Positions 16,872 through 24,656 of a stretch of DNA of 64,000 nt are shown one piece after another; within the stretch, counting starts at the first letter, position 1, and each line of letters starts with the position of its first letter. The notes under the pieces are model-generated. The model was given only the letters and a program-made list of their open reading frames with translations. It searched no databases and was not told where the DNA came from. The translations under genes were made by a program, and so were the position numbers. The stretch comes from Gluconacetobacter tumulicola (GTDB lineage Bacteria > Pseudomonadota > Alphaproteobacteria > Acetobacterales > Acetobacteraceae), in NCBI RefSeq assembly GCF_014174215.1, contig NZ_JABEQL010000019.1, positions 1 through 64,000 on the forward strand, in the 5' to 3' direction.

Positions 16872-17986
16872 TGACGCACGCATCGCGCAAACGATTGGGC
16901 CGGCGGCTGGCGGGGGCCTGCCTGCTGGGCGGCATGGCTGCCTGTGGGAGTGCCGGGGCCCGTGCGGCGCAGATCCCCGTGCGCGTGGTGGTGGTGACGA
17001 CATTCGAGATCGGCAAGGATACCGGTGACGTGCCGGGCGAATTCCAGACCTGGGTGGAAAAGCTGCCGCTGAAGCAGGAACTGCCGGCGCCGGGCACCTG
17101 GCATGGGGTGATGCGCTATAATCCGGACCTTCAGGTGCTGGGCATCGCCACCGGTGAAGGACCGGAACATATGGCTTCGGCCATCACCGCGCTGGTGCTG
17201 GACCCGCGTTTCGACCTGCGGCGAACCTATTTCGTGCTGGCGGGCATTGCCGGGATCGATCCCAATTTCTCGTCGATCGGCGGGGCTGCGTGGGCGCCGC
17301 GCGTCATCAATGGCGGGCTGTCGCATGCGATCGATGCGCGGGAGATTCCGTCCGACTGGCCGGATGGTTATACGCCGGTCCAGGGCAGCACGCCGACCGA
17401 CAGGCCGGTGCCGCCTTTGCATTCGCTGTCGGGCGACATGGAATATACGCTCAATCCGGCGCTGGTCGGCTGGGCGTATAATCTGACGCGTTCGCTGGCA
17501 CTGCCCGACACGCCGGCGCTGAAGGCGATCCGGGCACGCTATGTCGGGTATCCGCAGGCGCAGAAGCCGCCTGCCGTGCTGCTGGGCGACACGCTGTCCA
17601 GCGAGACGTTCTGGGTCGGCGAGCGGATGAACCGCTGGGCGGAGCGCTGGGTCGGCTACTGGACCGAGGGCAAGGGCACCTTCGCGACCACGGCCGAGGA
17701 GGAAATCGGCCTGATGCAGGCGCTGACGCTTCAGGCCCAAGCCGGGCGTGTGGACCCGCAGCGGGTACTGGTGCTGCGGACCGGCAGCAATTTCGACATG
17801 CCGCCGCCGGGCGAGAGTGCGGCTGAATTGCTGAAATCCGAGGCCAGCGAGGGCGGGTATTCAGGTTATCTGCCCTCGGTCGCTGCCGCCTATCAGGTCG
17901 GCAGCGTCGTGGTGCGCGAACTGGCGCTGCATTGGGATCGTTATGCCGACCATGTGCCGGGGGCACCGCCGGCGAGGGCGGGTTAA
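16868..17986 (+). CDS. Purine nucleoside permease (NUP)-type, nucleoside-phosphorylase-fold exported protein
   Basis: This 372-residue protein matches the purine nucleoside permease family (NUP, related to fungal NUP1), which adopts a nucleoside-phosphorylase-like fold. Supporting segments are VVVVTTFEIGKDTGDVPGEF, IATGEGPEHMASAITALVLD, FVLAGIAGIDPNF, and the late LRTGSNFDMPPPG. It has an N-terminal signal with a possible lipobox-like GGMAACG (Cys26), so it may be a lipoprotein or be cleaved nearby. It has no membrane-spanning helices, so it is more likely a nucleoside-binding or cleaving partner than a pore. It is translationally coupled to the adenosine deaminase gene (ATGA). Confidence 0.85.
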   Translation: MMTHASRKRLGRRLAGACLLGGMAACGSAGARAAQIPVRVVVVTTFEIGKDTGDVPGEFQTWVEKLPLKQELPAPGTWHGVMRYNPDLQVLGIATGEGPEHMASAITALVLDPRFDLRRTYFVLAGIAGIDPNFSSIGGAAWAPRVINGGLSHAIDAREIPSDWPDGYTPVQGSTPTDRPVPPLHSLSGDMEYTLNPALVGWAYNLTRSLALPDTPALKAIRARYVGYPQAQKPPAVLLGDTLSSETFWVGERMNRWAERWVGYWTEGKGTFATTAEEEIGLMQALTLQAQAGRVDPQRVLVLRTGSNFDMPPPGESAAELLKSEASEGGYSGYLPSVAAAYQVGSVVVRELALHWDRYADHVPGAPPARAG

Positions 17987-18113
17987 TGATCTGACGCGGT
18001 GCTGTCCATCTTTCCCTGGATCGTATTGTGCGTGCGTGTCGGAAAATCGACACTGGCCGACCGCTTCGTTATAGCGGGCGACATCCATCAACGTGATTTT
18101 CAGGGAGTGGCGT

Positions 18114-18539
18114 GTGCAGTGCGAATGGCGTCGATCTTACGACAGGCTGGTGCCGATGCTGATCAAGGAGCATTTCGGTGATCCGGGCGGCCTGACGCGG
18201 CAGTTTCCCTATATGAAATCGACGTTCCAGTGGAAAGGTGACGGCTTCATCATCAGTGCGGAGGCCCTCGCCAACCCTCATACCGAGTATCATGGGCTCG
18301 AGCGGCTTGCTTTGAAGCATCATCGAGCCGGGTCCTATGCTCTTGCTGGGGAGCATTGGTTGATCGCGGCTGGTTGGCGTCGTGGCATGATGGATGCCAA
18401 TGACGAGCGCCATGTGCAGGCGCTACAGTTCGTCTTGCGTCATGTCGAATACGACAGGGCGATGGCGGAGTGGAAAAAGAAGAAACTGGGGCGAAGCGCG
18501 ATGCCTTATCCCGGTCAGTTCGGGCTTGCCGACGACTGA
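18114..18539 (+). CDS. Hypothetical protein, tetratricopeptide-like composition
   Basis: I do not recognise this 141-residue protein. It is rich in Trp, His and basic residues, is predicted mostly alpha-helical, and contains HHRAGSYALAGEHWLIAAGWRRG and ERHVQALQFVLRHVEYDRAMAEWKKKK. There is no signal peptide or membrane segment. I prefer the GTG start at 18114 because AGGGAG lies 6 nt upstream; another GTG 21 nt earlier lacks a site. It is isolated, with a disturbed region downstream, and its base composition is slightly poorer in GC than the neighbouring purine operon. It may be an orphan or horizontally acquired gene. Confidence 0.6.
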   Translation: MQCEWRRSYDRLVPMLIKEHFGDPGGLTRQFPYMKSTFQWKGDGFIISAEALANPHTEYHGLERLALKHHRAGSYALAGEHWLIAAGWRRGMMDANDERHVQALQFVLRHVEYDRAMAEWKKKKLGRSAMPYPGQFGLADD

Positions 18540-18757
18540 CGGTCGGAATTTTTTGAATCCACATGGAGTGGATTGTTCCGGTTTGGCGCATGTTGAAAGT
18601 CTATGCGGCAGAAGAGCGACTTCATGAGAAGGGGGACCATTTTACGGGAGCCGGACTTGCAGGAACAGGGTGTCCGCTATCGCCTCTTCTCGGACAGCAG
18701 GGAGTAAATCCGCGCCTTCTCGAAGCGGACGTGAAACAAGGGTTGTGGACTTTTTGG
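18540..18757. other. Intergenic region without recognisable gene
   Basis: I see no convincing coding sequence or RNA here. The segment borders the truncated racemase at 18758-18826, so it may be the filler left by a deletion or replacement event. Confidence 0.4.
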
Positions 18758-18826
18758 TCACCGCCAGTTTCGGCGCTGTTCACTGCACTCCCAACTCATG
18801 CCACCGATCAGGCCGATCATTTTCAT
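18758..18826 (-). pseudogene. Aspartate/glutamate racemase remnant (N-terminal ~14 codons only)
   Basis: Immediately behind the LysE gene (stop TGA and start ATG overlap as TGATG), the minus strand reads MKMIGLIGGMSWE. This is the hallmark first strand and glycine loop of the Asp/Glu/hydantoin racemase family. Homology stops right there: the frame continues with unrelated CSEQRRNWR and a stop at 18758. The rest of the ~230-residue enzyme is absent from the following 220 bp. The coupled start shows that the gene was once the second cistron of the lysE transcript. Confidence 0.72.
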
Positions 18827-19443
18827 CACGTCGTGGCCTCCTGCATGAGGGGATAGAGCGAGGCCAGCAGCAGGAGCGCCATGCCGATATTGAACCCGCG
18901 CAGAATCGTCGGGCGTGTTAGCCATCGCCGCATTGACGCACCGAATCCGGCCCAGAGGCTGACAGTCAGCAAGCTGATTATCCCGCACATCAGGCAGGCA
19001 ACGGGTAGATTGAACAGGAAATCATGGCGGGGTGTGTAGGCTGAGACAATACTGACGGCCATGACCCACGCTTTCGGATTTATCCACTGAAACCCGGCTG
19101 CCTGCAAAAAACTCAACGGCTTGGTGCTGCCAGTAGTTGATCCGCTCGCATCGGAAGTGGCGATCTTCCAGGCGAGCCATATCAGATAGAGTGCGCTGAT
19201 GTATTTCAGGGCGACGTAGAGAAAGGGCAGCCTATCAAAAATGCTGCCCAGTCCAATCCCAACCAGAGCAACCATGACGACAATGCCTATACTGATGCCT
19301 AACATTTGCGGAATCGTGCGCCTGAAGCCGTGATTAAGGCCTGATGCCGCCAGCATCGTATTGTTCGGGCCAGGCGTGATCGAGGTGACGAGAACAAATA
19401 CTGCCAAAGGTCCGAAACTGTCCCAAAGAGAGGGCATCGGCAT
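18826..19443 (-). CDS. LysE/RhtB-family amino acid exporter
   Basis: A 205-residue inner-membrane protein with six hydrophobic helices and the family hallmark TPGPNNTMLAASGLNHGFRRTIPQMLGI, which matches the RhtB/LysE motif TPGPxxxxxxxxxxxxGxxxGxxxxxG. It would export homoserine, threonine, lysine or a related amino acid by proton antiport. The first codon is preceded by a weak site; MPMPSLWDSF is the usual start region. It was formerly cotranscribed with an Asp/Glu racemase, of which only the first codons survive downstream. Confidence 0.92.
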   Translation of the reverse strand: MPMPSLWDSFGPLAVFVLVTSITPGPNNTMLAASGLNHGFRRTIPQMLGISIGIVVMVALVGIGLGSIFDRLPFLYVALKYISALYLIWLAWKIATSDASGSTTGSTKPLSFLQAAGFQWINPKAWVMAVSIVSAYTPRHDFLFNLPVACLMCGIISLLTVSLWAGFGASMRRWLTRPTILRGFNIGMALLLLASLYPLMQEATT

Positions 19444-19796
19444 ACTTCCATCGGTGAAAAATTATATTCAGGAATATTATGTATCGAGTTTGATCAGAAT
19501 TGATGCAGTCATGCAGACTACTTTTATACAGTTTCTTTGATGCCGATATGACAGTCAATCCTGTTCACGACGTCATGTTGTTGGTCCGTTCGTAGCCGAT
19601 CCACGGCGGAAACCGAATGCTAGTCGCTCTGGACTGCTCCGGTATTGGCGGAGACGTCCGCTTTCATGCATCCGTTCTGCGAAGCGGACTGTCCGTTCCC
19701 ACCCCCAAATCGGAAATTCGAACTGAGACATGACCGAATGAACGAAGAGTCGTCTCTTCTCTTTCCTTGGAAAAAGAAGAGATTGTTGATCTGGAT
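19444..19796. other. Intergenic region, 353 bp
   Basis: This lies between the LysE start and the lipoprotein stop, both on the minus strand. Short open frames on both strands have no recognisable similarity and I do not call them. The only clear structure is the inverted repeat at 19753-19782. Confidence 0.45.
19753..19782 (-). terminator. Inverted repeat, possible end of the mla transcript
   Basis: TCTCTTCTCTTTCC (19753-19766) faces GGAAAAAGAAGAGA (19769-19782): 13 of 14 positions pair around a 2-nt gap. It starts 15 nt after the lipoprotein stop on the minus strand. No T-run follows, so factor-independent termination is uncertain; the strongly purine/pyrimidine-biased arms are unusual for this genome. 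Confidence 0.4.
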
Positions 19797-20567
19797 TCAA
19801 TATTTCAGATTCTGGGTGCTCGTGACGATTTGGTCGGCCAGGGCGTCCAGCGCTGACTGGGTCAGGGTGGCGACCTGATCGTCGGTTGTGGCGGGGCCTT
19901 GGCGGGTCAGGGTCGTGCGTTGGTGCAACAGAGGCTGGCGTTCGTCGTGGGGGATGATTGACCAGTCGGCTGCCAGTGAGGCGGTGCCGTCATGGGCGAT
20001 GTCCAGACGGCTGATGTTGATTGCGAGTCTCCAGGTGGCGGGCAGGATTTGTGGCTGGTCGGTCACGAACAGGTCGGTGCGGCTCTGTGCCAGTCGCGCG
20101 GTGATGAGGTCGGTGGCGCCAAGGGACAGGCGGCTGGCCCAGCGGCCGGTGGCGCTGCGTTCGATCCGGTTGCCGTCGCGGGCGATCAGGTCCTGGCCAT
20201 CCAGATAATCGGGCAGGGTGACGCGGGCGACCGCGACGGTCGGCGTTGCCGGGGTGACGGTGCCGACGGGCACCGCACCGGTCGCGATGGCCGGCGCGCC
20301 CAGCGTATAGAACCGCACTGGCGGCGACGCGCAGGCCGCGAGCAGGGCGGGAAGAACAAGCCCAGCCACCCACGCCGGCGTGCGGCGATTGCGGAGCGAA
20401 AAAGACCATTCTGCAAGTTGGGCTGCCGAGCGAGAGTGCCGTATGGCGGCACGGCCGGCGCGTGTTTTCGAGCATCGGAGCGGAGCGGCCTTGATGGCCG
20501 TGAGCACCGAAGCACAGAAAACGCGCGTCGGATCACCGGCAGGCCGACTTGCAGAACGGTCTTTCAT
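19797..20567 (-). CDS. Mla-associated ABC transport auxiliary lipoprotein (DUF330/PqiC-like)
   Basis: The mature part matches the ABC-type transport auxiliary lipoprotein component found with MlaD-type transporters: RFYTLGAP after the lipobox, VAVARVTLPDYLDGQDLIAR, and a C-terminal ALDALADQIV. The lipobox LLAAC puts the acylated Cys at residue 79, whereas leaders are normally 15-25 residues. Residues 2 to about 55 are encoded by palindromic element copy 2 (20401-20564), inserted in frame. The remaining SFSLRNRRTPAWVAGLVLPALLAAC would be a normal signal peptide. The ATG at 20567 overlaps the mlaD stop (ATGA). Whether the long leader is still exported cannot be judged from sequence. Confidence 0.82.
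   Translation of the reverse strand: MKDRSASRPAGDPTRVFCASVLTAIKAAPLRCSKTRAGRAAIRHSRSAAQLAEWSFSLRNRRTPAWVAGLVLPALLAACASPPVRFYTLGAPAIATGAVPVGTVTPATPTVAVARVTLPDYLDGQDLIARDGNRIERSATGRWASRLSLGATDLITARLAQSRTDLFVTDQPQILPATWRLAINISRLDIAHDGTASLAADWSIIPHDERQPLLHQRTTLTRQGPATTDDQVATLTQSALDALADQIVTSTQNLKY
20401..20564 (-). repeat. Palindromic element, copy 2, inserted in frame in the lipoprotein gene
   Basis: The outer arms are 20401-20427 and 20538-20564 (27 nt, 24 paired). On the minus strand the core carries the shared GATCCGACGCGCGTTTTC block, the 20-nt string GGCCATCAAGGCCGCTCCGC (20480-20499), the partner GAAAACACGCGC, and a 3' hairpin GTGCCG-CCATA-CGGCAC (20436-20452). It is read through without a stop in the lipoprotein frame. 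One arm begins at the mlaD stop codon. Confidence 0.85.
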
Positions 20568-21538
20568 GGGCGGCGTCCTGTTAGGAGAAGTTGCGGATTG
20601 CGTTCGACGTCGCTGGCGAAGCCGCGCAGGGCGGCGGCGGCGGCGGACAGGTCGCGCAGGGTGGAGTCGATGTTCGCGCGGTCGGCCGAGCGGGGCGATG
20701 TCATGTCGTGCAGGGCGGACAGGCTCTCGCGGGCCTGGATCACCGTGTCGTTGGCGTTGCGCAGCACTTCGTGCAGGTCGGCGCCGCGGGCATCGAGCTG
20801 CTGGGTGCCGGTATTGGCCAGCCGGTCGATGGCCGTCAGCGTCGTACCCAGCCGTTGCTCCAGGTCCTGGATGGCGTGTGTCGCGCTGTCGACGGCGATG
20901 CGCGAATGGTCGGAGGTTTCTTTGATGCTGTCGACCAGCGGAGGCAGGTCATGATCCAGCCGTTCGCTCAACTGCTTGATGCTGGCGAGCGCTGCCTGGG
21001 CGTTGTCGGCCAGTTCCTTCAGGGGAAGCTGGGTCAGGGTTTCCTGCACCTTCTGGATCGCGGACTGGCGGGTCGGGATCTCGACCTCCTTGCCGGATAC
21101 GATGTCGGGGTGCAGGACCGCAGGGGCGGAGGGGTCGAAATCGAGGTCGATCTCGGACTGGCCGGTGACGAAGCTTTGCATGTTCAGCGAGGCGCGCAGC
21201 CCGTGATCGATCATGTTCTGCAGGCTCAGGCTACGGTGGGTGCCTGAGGTTCCGGCGATGGAGATGTTGTTGGGCTGGAGCTGGACCGTCACCGGGATAT
21301 AGGCGGCGTGGGTTCGGGCATCATAGGTGATCGAAATGGAATCGACCGCGCCGACCCGTACCCCCCGGAACGTGACCGGAGCACCGATGCTCAGACCGGA
21401 TGTCGAGCCCTGGAACACCACGGTGGCCTGCCTTGTGGGCGAGAAGAGATTGAAATTGCCGAAGAATATCAGGGCCCCCATGCCCAGGGCCACACCCCCG
21501 ACGACAAAGGCGCCAACGATCGTTTCTCGATTTGCCAT
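20564..21538 (-). CDS. mlaD: MlaD-family phospholipid transport protein (MCE domain)
   Basis: A 324-residue periplasmic protein anchored by one N-terminal helix (TIVGAFVVGGVALGMGALIFF). It is followed by an MCE domain (about residues 38-120: TVVFQGSTSGLSIGAPVTFRGVRVG) and a long helical C-terminal region with heptad-like repeats up to residue 300. MCE proteins form hexameric rings that guide lipids between the membranes. It is longer than E. coli MlaD (183 residues) and resembles PqiB/LetB-like or TTG2C-type members with an extended helical tail. It starts 3 nt after mlaF and overlaps the lipoprotein gene. Confidence 0.92.
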   Translation of the reverse strand: MANRETIVGAFVVGGVALGMGALIFFGNFNLFSPTRQATVVFQGSTSGLSIGAPVTFRGVRVGAVDSISITYDARTHAAYIPVTVQLQPNNISIAGTSGTHRSLSLQNMIDHGLRASLNMQSFVTGQSEIDLDFDPSAPAVLHPDIVSGKEVEIPTRQSAIQKVQETLTQLPLKELADNAQAALASIKQLSERLDHDLPPLVDSIKETSDHSRIAVDSATHAIQDLEQRLGTTLTAIDRLANTGTQQLDARGADLHEVLRNANDTVIQARESLSALHDMTSPRSADRANIDSTLRDLSAAAAALRGFASDVERNPQLLLTGRRP

Positions 21539-21541
21539 GGG

Positions 21542-22339
21542 TCAGTCGGTCCTCCCGGACTCGGTTTCGCGTTCGCGGTGCATGAAGGCGTGGACTTGCG
21601 GTTCGTCGCAGTGATCGTGGAGCCAGGACGGCGCACCATGGGCGATCGGGGTTTTGGTCTTGGCGTCGAGGAAGATCCCGTCATCGGCAATCTTGAACAG
21701 GCTGGGCAGTTCGTGGCTGACGATGACGATGGTGGCCCCCAGACCGTCGCGCAGGTTCAGGATCAGATCGTCCAGCCGGGCCGACGTGATCGGGTCGAGT
21801 CCGGCGGAGGGTTCGTCGAAGAACAATATGTCCGGGTCCAGCGCCATGGCGCGGGCCAGGCCGGCGCGCTTCTTCATGCCGCCGCTGAGCTCGGACGGGT
21901 ATTGGTCGATGGCGTGCAGCATGTCGACCAGCCCCAGCTTGAGTTCCACCTGGCTGCGGACGGTGGCGGGGTCCATCTTCGTGAGCATCTGCATCGGCAG
22001 GGCGACATTTTCGCCGACCGTGAGCGAGCTCCATAGCGCAGTACTCTGGAACAGCACGCCGAAGCGCCGGCTGACCGTCTGGCGGTGGGCTGGATCGGCC
22101 GTCCAGTAATCCTCGCCATCGACCAGGTAATGGCCGGCGGTGGGGCGCAGCAGGCCGATCATGCTCTTGAGGACGGTGCTCTTGCCGCAGCCCGAGCCGC
22201 CCATGACGGCGAAGATGCTGCCGCGTTTGATATTGAAGGAGATGTCCTTCTGGATCACTTTCGGCCCGAACGCGAGCGTGATGCCCTGGAGGGACATCAG
22301 GGTGTCGCTTGTAGCGGTGGCGGGGGTTTGAGGCGCCAT
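21542..22339 (-). CDS. mlaF: Mla-type ABC transporter ATP-binding protein
   Basis: A 265-residue ATPase. It shows Walker A GGSGCGKST, Q-loop, ABC signature LSGGMKKRAGLARAMA, Walker B DILFFDEPSAGLDP, and the H-loop His in VSHEL. The GGMKKR form of the signature is typical of MlaF/TTG2A. It would drive MlaE-MlaD-dependent lipid transport across the periplasm to keep outer-membrane asymmetry. The start (MAPQTPATA) lies 1 nt downstream of the mlaE stop. An internal Met (MSLQG) 14 residues later is an alternative. Confidence 0.95.
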   Translation of the reverse strand: MAPQTPATATSDTLMSLQGITLAFGPKVIQKDISFNIKRGSIFAVMGGSGCGKSTVLKSMIGLLRPTAGHYLVDGEDYWTADPAHRQTVSRRFGVLFQSTALWSSLTVGENVALPMQMLTKMDPATVRSQVELKLGLVDMLHAIDQYPSELSGGMKKRAGLARAMALDPDILFFDEPSAGLDPITSARLDDLILNLRDGLGATIVIVSHELPSLFKIADDGIFLDAKTKTPIAHGAPSWLHDHCDEPQVHAFMHRERETESGRTD

Positions 22340-22340
22340 G

Positions 22341-23477
22341 TCAGATTCCGATCGTCGTCGCGATGATGGCGAAGATCGCGTCCAGCGCGATGACGCCCAC
22401 GATCCCGACCACCACGGCGCGGGTTGCGGCCACGCCGACATCGGCGGCGCTGCGGCCGGCCTGCAGGCCGATGCGGCAACTGGTCAGCCCGATCAGGATG
22501 GCGAAGAAGATGCTCTTGATGAATCCGAACACGAACTGGTTCAGTGCCACGGCATTGAGCGTCTGGTGGAAATAGCCGGCGCCGGTGACGGACAGCATGC
22601 CGATCGCCACCGTGAAGCCGCCGAGCATCCCGACTAGGCACCCGTACAGATACAGGAAAGGCATGGTGGCGGTCAGGCTGAGGATCGACGGCAGGATGAT
22701 ATAGCTCGAGACCGGGATGCCGAAGACGGTCAGGGCGTCGATTTCCTCGTTGCCCTGCATGGTGGCGATGCGCGCGGCATAGGCGCCGCCGGTGCGGCCG
22801 GCCATGATGATCGCCGTCATGACCGCCGACATCTCGCGCACCATGGCGATGCCGACCAGGCTGGCGACGTAGATGTCGGCCGCGAATTTGCGCAGCTGGA
22901 CCGCGCCGACGAAGGCCAGGATCGCGCCGACCAGGAAGTTCACGACGCTGACGATCAGCAGCGCCGACGGGCCGGCGTTGCGGATGTTCGACATCAGGTC
23001 GGTCAGGCGCATCCGGCCGCGCCCGGTCACGCTGGCCACGCCGCCGCGGGCGGTCTCGATGCCCAGCTCGGTCACGGTGCCGATTTCGGTCAGGCTGTCG
23101 ATGGTGACGGTGCCGATGGCCGCCAGGGGGGCGAAGTGGCGGCGGGGCAAGGGCGGAGCGGGCGCGGGACGGTCGGGCAGCAGATCGAGCAGCTTGCGCG
23201 CCGCGTCCGGCAGGGTCTCGGCGCGCATGTCGAGATGGGCCTGTGCCGCGCCCTGCTTGAGGGCCCACAGGAAGCCGATCAGCCCGGTGTCCCAGCGCCC
23301 CAGCCCGTCGGTGCTGAAGGTCAGGGGCTGGTTCGGCCGGACCTGGTGCAGCCCGTCGGACGGGAAGGCGGGGACATGGCCCTGCTGCGCGATCCAGTCG
23401 CCGGACAGGACGATCACGTTGGCATTGTCGCCGGCTTGCAGGGACCATTCCGGTTGGCCGCGATCGGTACTGTTCAC
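22341..23477 (-). CDS. mlaE: MlaE-family permease with N-terminal STAS-like extension
   Basis: A 378-residue protein. The C-terminal ~260 residues form the MlaE permease, with about five helices, the motif AMVREMSAVMTAIIMAGRTGGAYAARIATMQGNEEIDAL, and late VGVAATRAVV. The first ~110 residues are a soluble domain (VIVLSGDWIAQQ, then a helix and GLGRWDTGLIGFLWALKQ) consistent with an STAS domain fused to the permease, as in many alphaproteobacteria that lack a separate MlaB. First gene of the mlaE-mlaF-mlaD-lipoprotein operon. Confidence 0.93.
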   Translation of the reverse strand: MNSTDRGQPEWSLQAGDNANVIVLSGDWIAQQGHVPAFPSDGLHQVRPNQPLTFSTDGLGRWDTGLIGFLWALKQGAAQAHLDMRAETLPDAARKLLDLLPDRPAPAPPLPRRHFAPLAAIGTVTIDSLTEIGTVTELGIETARGGVASVTGRGRMRLTDLMSNIRNAGPSALLIVSVVNFLVGAILAFVGAVQLRKFAADIYVASLVGIAMVREMSAVMTAIIMAGRTGGAYAARIATMQGNEEIDALTVFGIPVSSYIILPSILSLTATMPFLYLYGCLVGMLGGFTVAIGMLSVTGAGYFHQTLNAVALNQFVFGFIKSIFFAILIGLTSCRIGLQAGRSAADVGVAATRAVVVGIVGVIALDAIFAIIATTIGI

Positions 23478-23597
23478 AGCCTCTCCATATCGCAGGACAT
23501 CCCCGTGGCGGGTGGTCTGGGAAAAAGGGTGGGCGGGCGACGGGGTGCCGCGTACTGTTTCCTTATCAGATAGAGGCAGTTGGGCAAGGGGGCCGTA

Positions 23598-24656
23598 TCA
23601 GGGATGCGGCGGCACGAGGACCCTGGCCCGCGTGGGGGGCACATCTCGACCCGTGGCGGCGGCGGCCAGGTCGTCCATCACCATGCGGGCCACGCCCTGG
23701 CGGTAATGGATCGGGTCCCAGAAATTGGCGCGGCTGTCGGCGAGGGGGCCGGGGATTTCGAAGTCGATCGCCATCGCGTGTGGCGTTGTGCGGGCGAGGG
23801 TGGCGATGGCGGTGCGGCAGGCGGCGCGCGTGGCGGCGACCTGGGTGCCCGGGGCTCCCTGCTGTTCGCGCGCCGAGGGGGGGAGCCACAGGATCTTGGT
23901 GGTTTCCGCCGGAATGGCGTCGAGCAGGCGGGCCAGGAAGGGGGTTGAAGCCGGGGGGGGCGCCGGCCCGTTGGCCGGGGCCGTATCGAACGTCCAGGTG
24001 CGGAACAATTCGTCCACCCGGTGTGGGTCGTAGAGCCTGTCGGGCGGTACGAAGCTGGCATAGCCGTCGGAGCCGAAACGCTGTTTCTTGTGCCCGATCA
24101 GCCACATGAACTGGTTGGCGGCTTCCTGCACCGCATACATGTTCATCATTTCCAGATAGCCGCGCCAGGGCGAGCCCTCGTACATCCAGTCGGGCATCGG
24201 GCGGTTGGGTCCGGATAGGCCGTGGCGGTCGGCGAAGCACCATTCGGCGTCGATATCGATCAGCACCACGCGCGGGGCGGGATGGTGGCGGAGGAACAGG
24301 CGCAGGATGCGGTCCTGTTCCCACGGCGTCGCGCTGTTCATGGCCATGTTGGCGAAATGGGCGCCGAACGGGGCGTCGAGGATGGCCGGTTGCAGCAGGC
24401 GGCCGGTCGAGGTGCCGACCATCGCGGAATCGAAGCGGGGGCTGACGGCCAGGGCCGGCATGCTGTAGCGCGCGTTGCTGGAAATCGGAATCCGGTGCCA
24501 GGGCGGCGACAGGGGCAGCATGCCCCATGGATCGACGAGGGCGACGAACAGGCAGACGAATGCCCCGACCCCGGCTGCCGTGAAGGCGAGCGCGCGGGCG
24601 AATCGGCGCCAGGCCGCGCCCTGGCCGGGATCAGAACTGGAAATAGATGAAGGCAT
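23598..24656 (-). CDS. SGNH/AlgJ- or DltD-like protein, partner of the MBOAT acyltransferase
   Basis: A 352-residue protein with one N-terminal membrane anchor (about residues 22-42: ALAFTAAGVGAFVCLFVALV) and a periplasmic domain. VGTSTGRLLQP resembles the SGNH block I nucleophile Ser, and FWDPIHYRQGVARMVMDDL provides a D-x-x-H pair as in DltD/AlgX-type acyltransferases. The gene overlaps the MBOAT gene by 26 nt. The pair fits an AlgI/AlgJ- or DltB/DltD-type system in which the MBOAT protein passes acyl groups outward and this protein places them on an extracellular polymer. The acceptor is unknown. Confidence 0.72.
   Translation of the reverse strand: MPSSISSSDPGQGAAWRRFARALAFTAAGVGAFVCLFVALVDPWGMLPLSPPWHRIPISSNARYSMPALAVSPRFDSAMVGTSTGRLLQPAILDAPFGAHFANMAMNSATPWEQDRILRLFLRHHPAPRVVLIDIDAEWCFADRHGLSGPNRPMPDWMYEGSPWRGYLEMMNMYAVQEAANQFMWLIGHKKQRFGSDGYASFVPPDRLYDPHRVDELFRTWTFDTAPANGPAPPPASTPFLARLLDAIPAETTKILWLPPSAREQQGAPGTQVAATRAACRTAIATLARTTPHAMAIDFEIPGPLADSRANFWDPIHYRQGVARMVMDDLAAAATGRDVPPTRARVLVPPHP

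Noticed and set aside
15156-17003. 615-codon minus-strand frame opposite the adenosine deaminase
   Set aside because: Arg/His/Pro-rich composition without motifs, lying antisense to a gene with full catalytic motifs.
19573-19878. Short overlapping frames on both strands between lysE and the lipoprotein gene
   Set aside because: They owe their openness to the inverted repeat and show no similarity or ribosome site.
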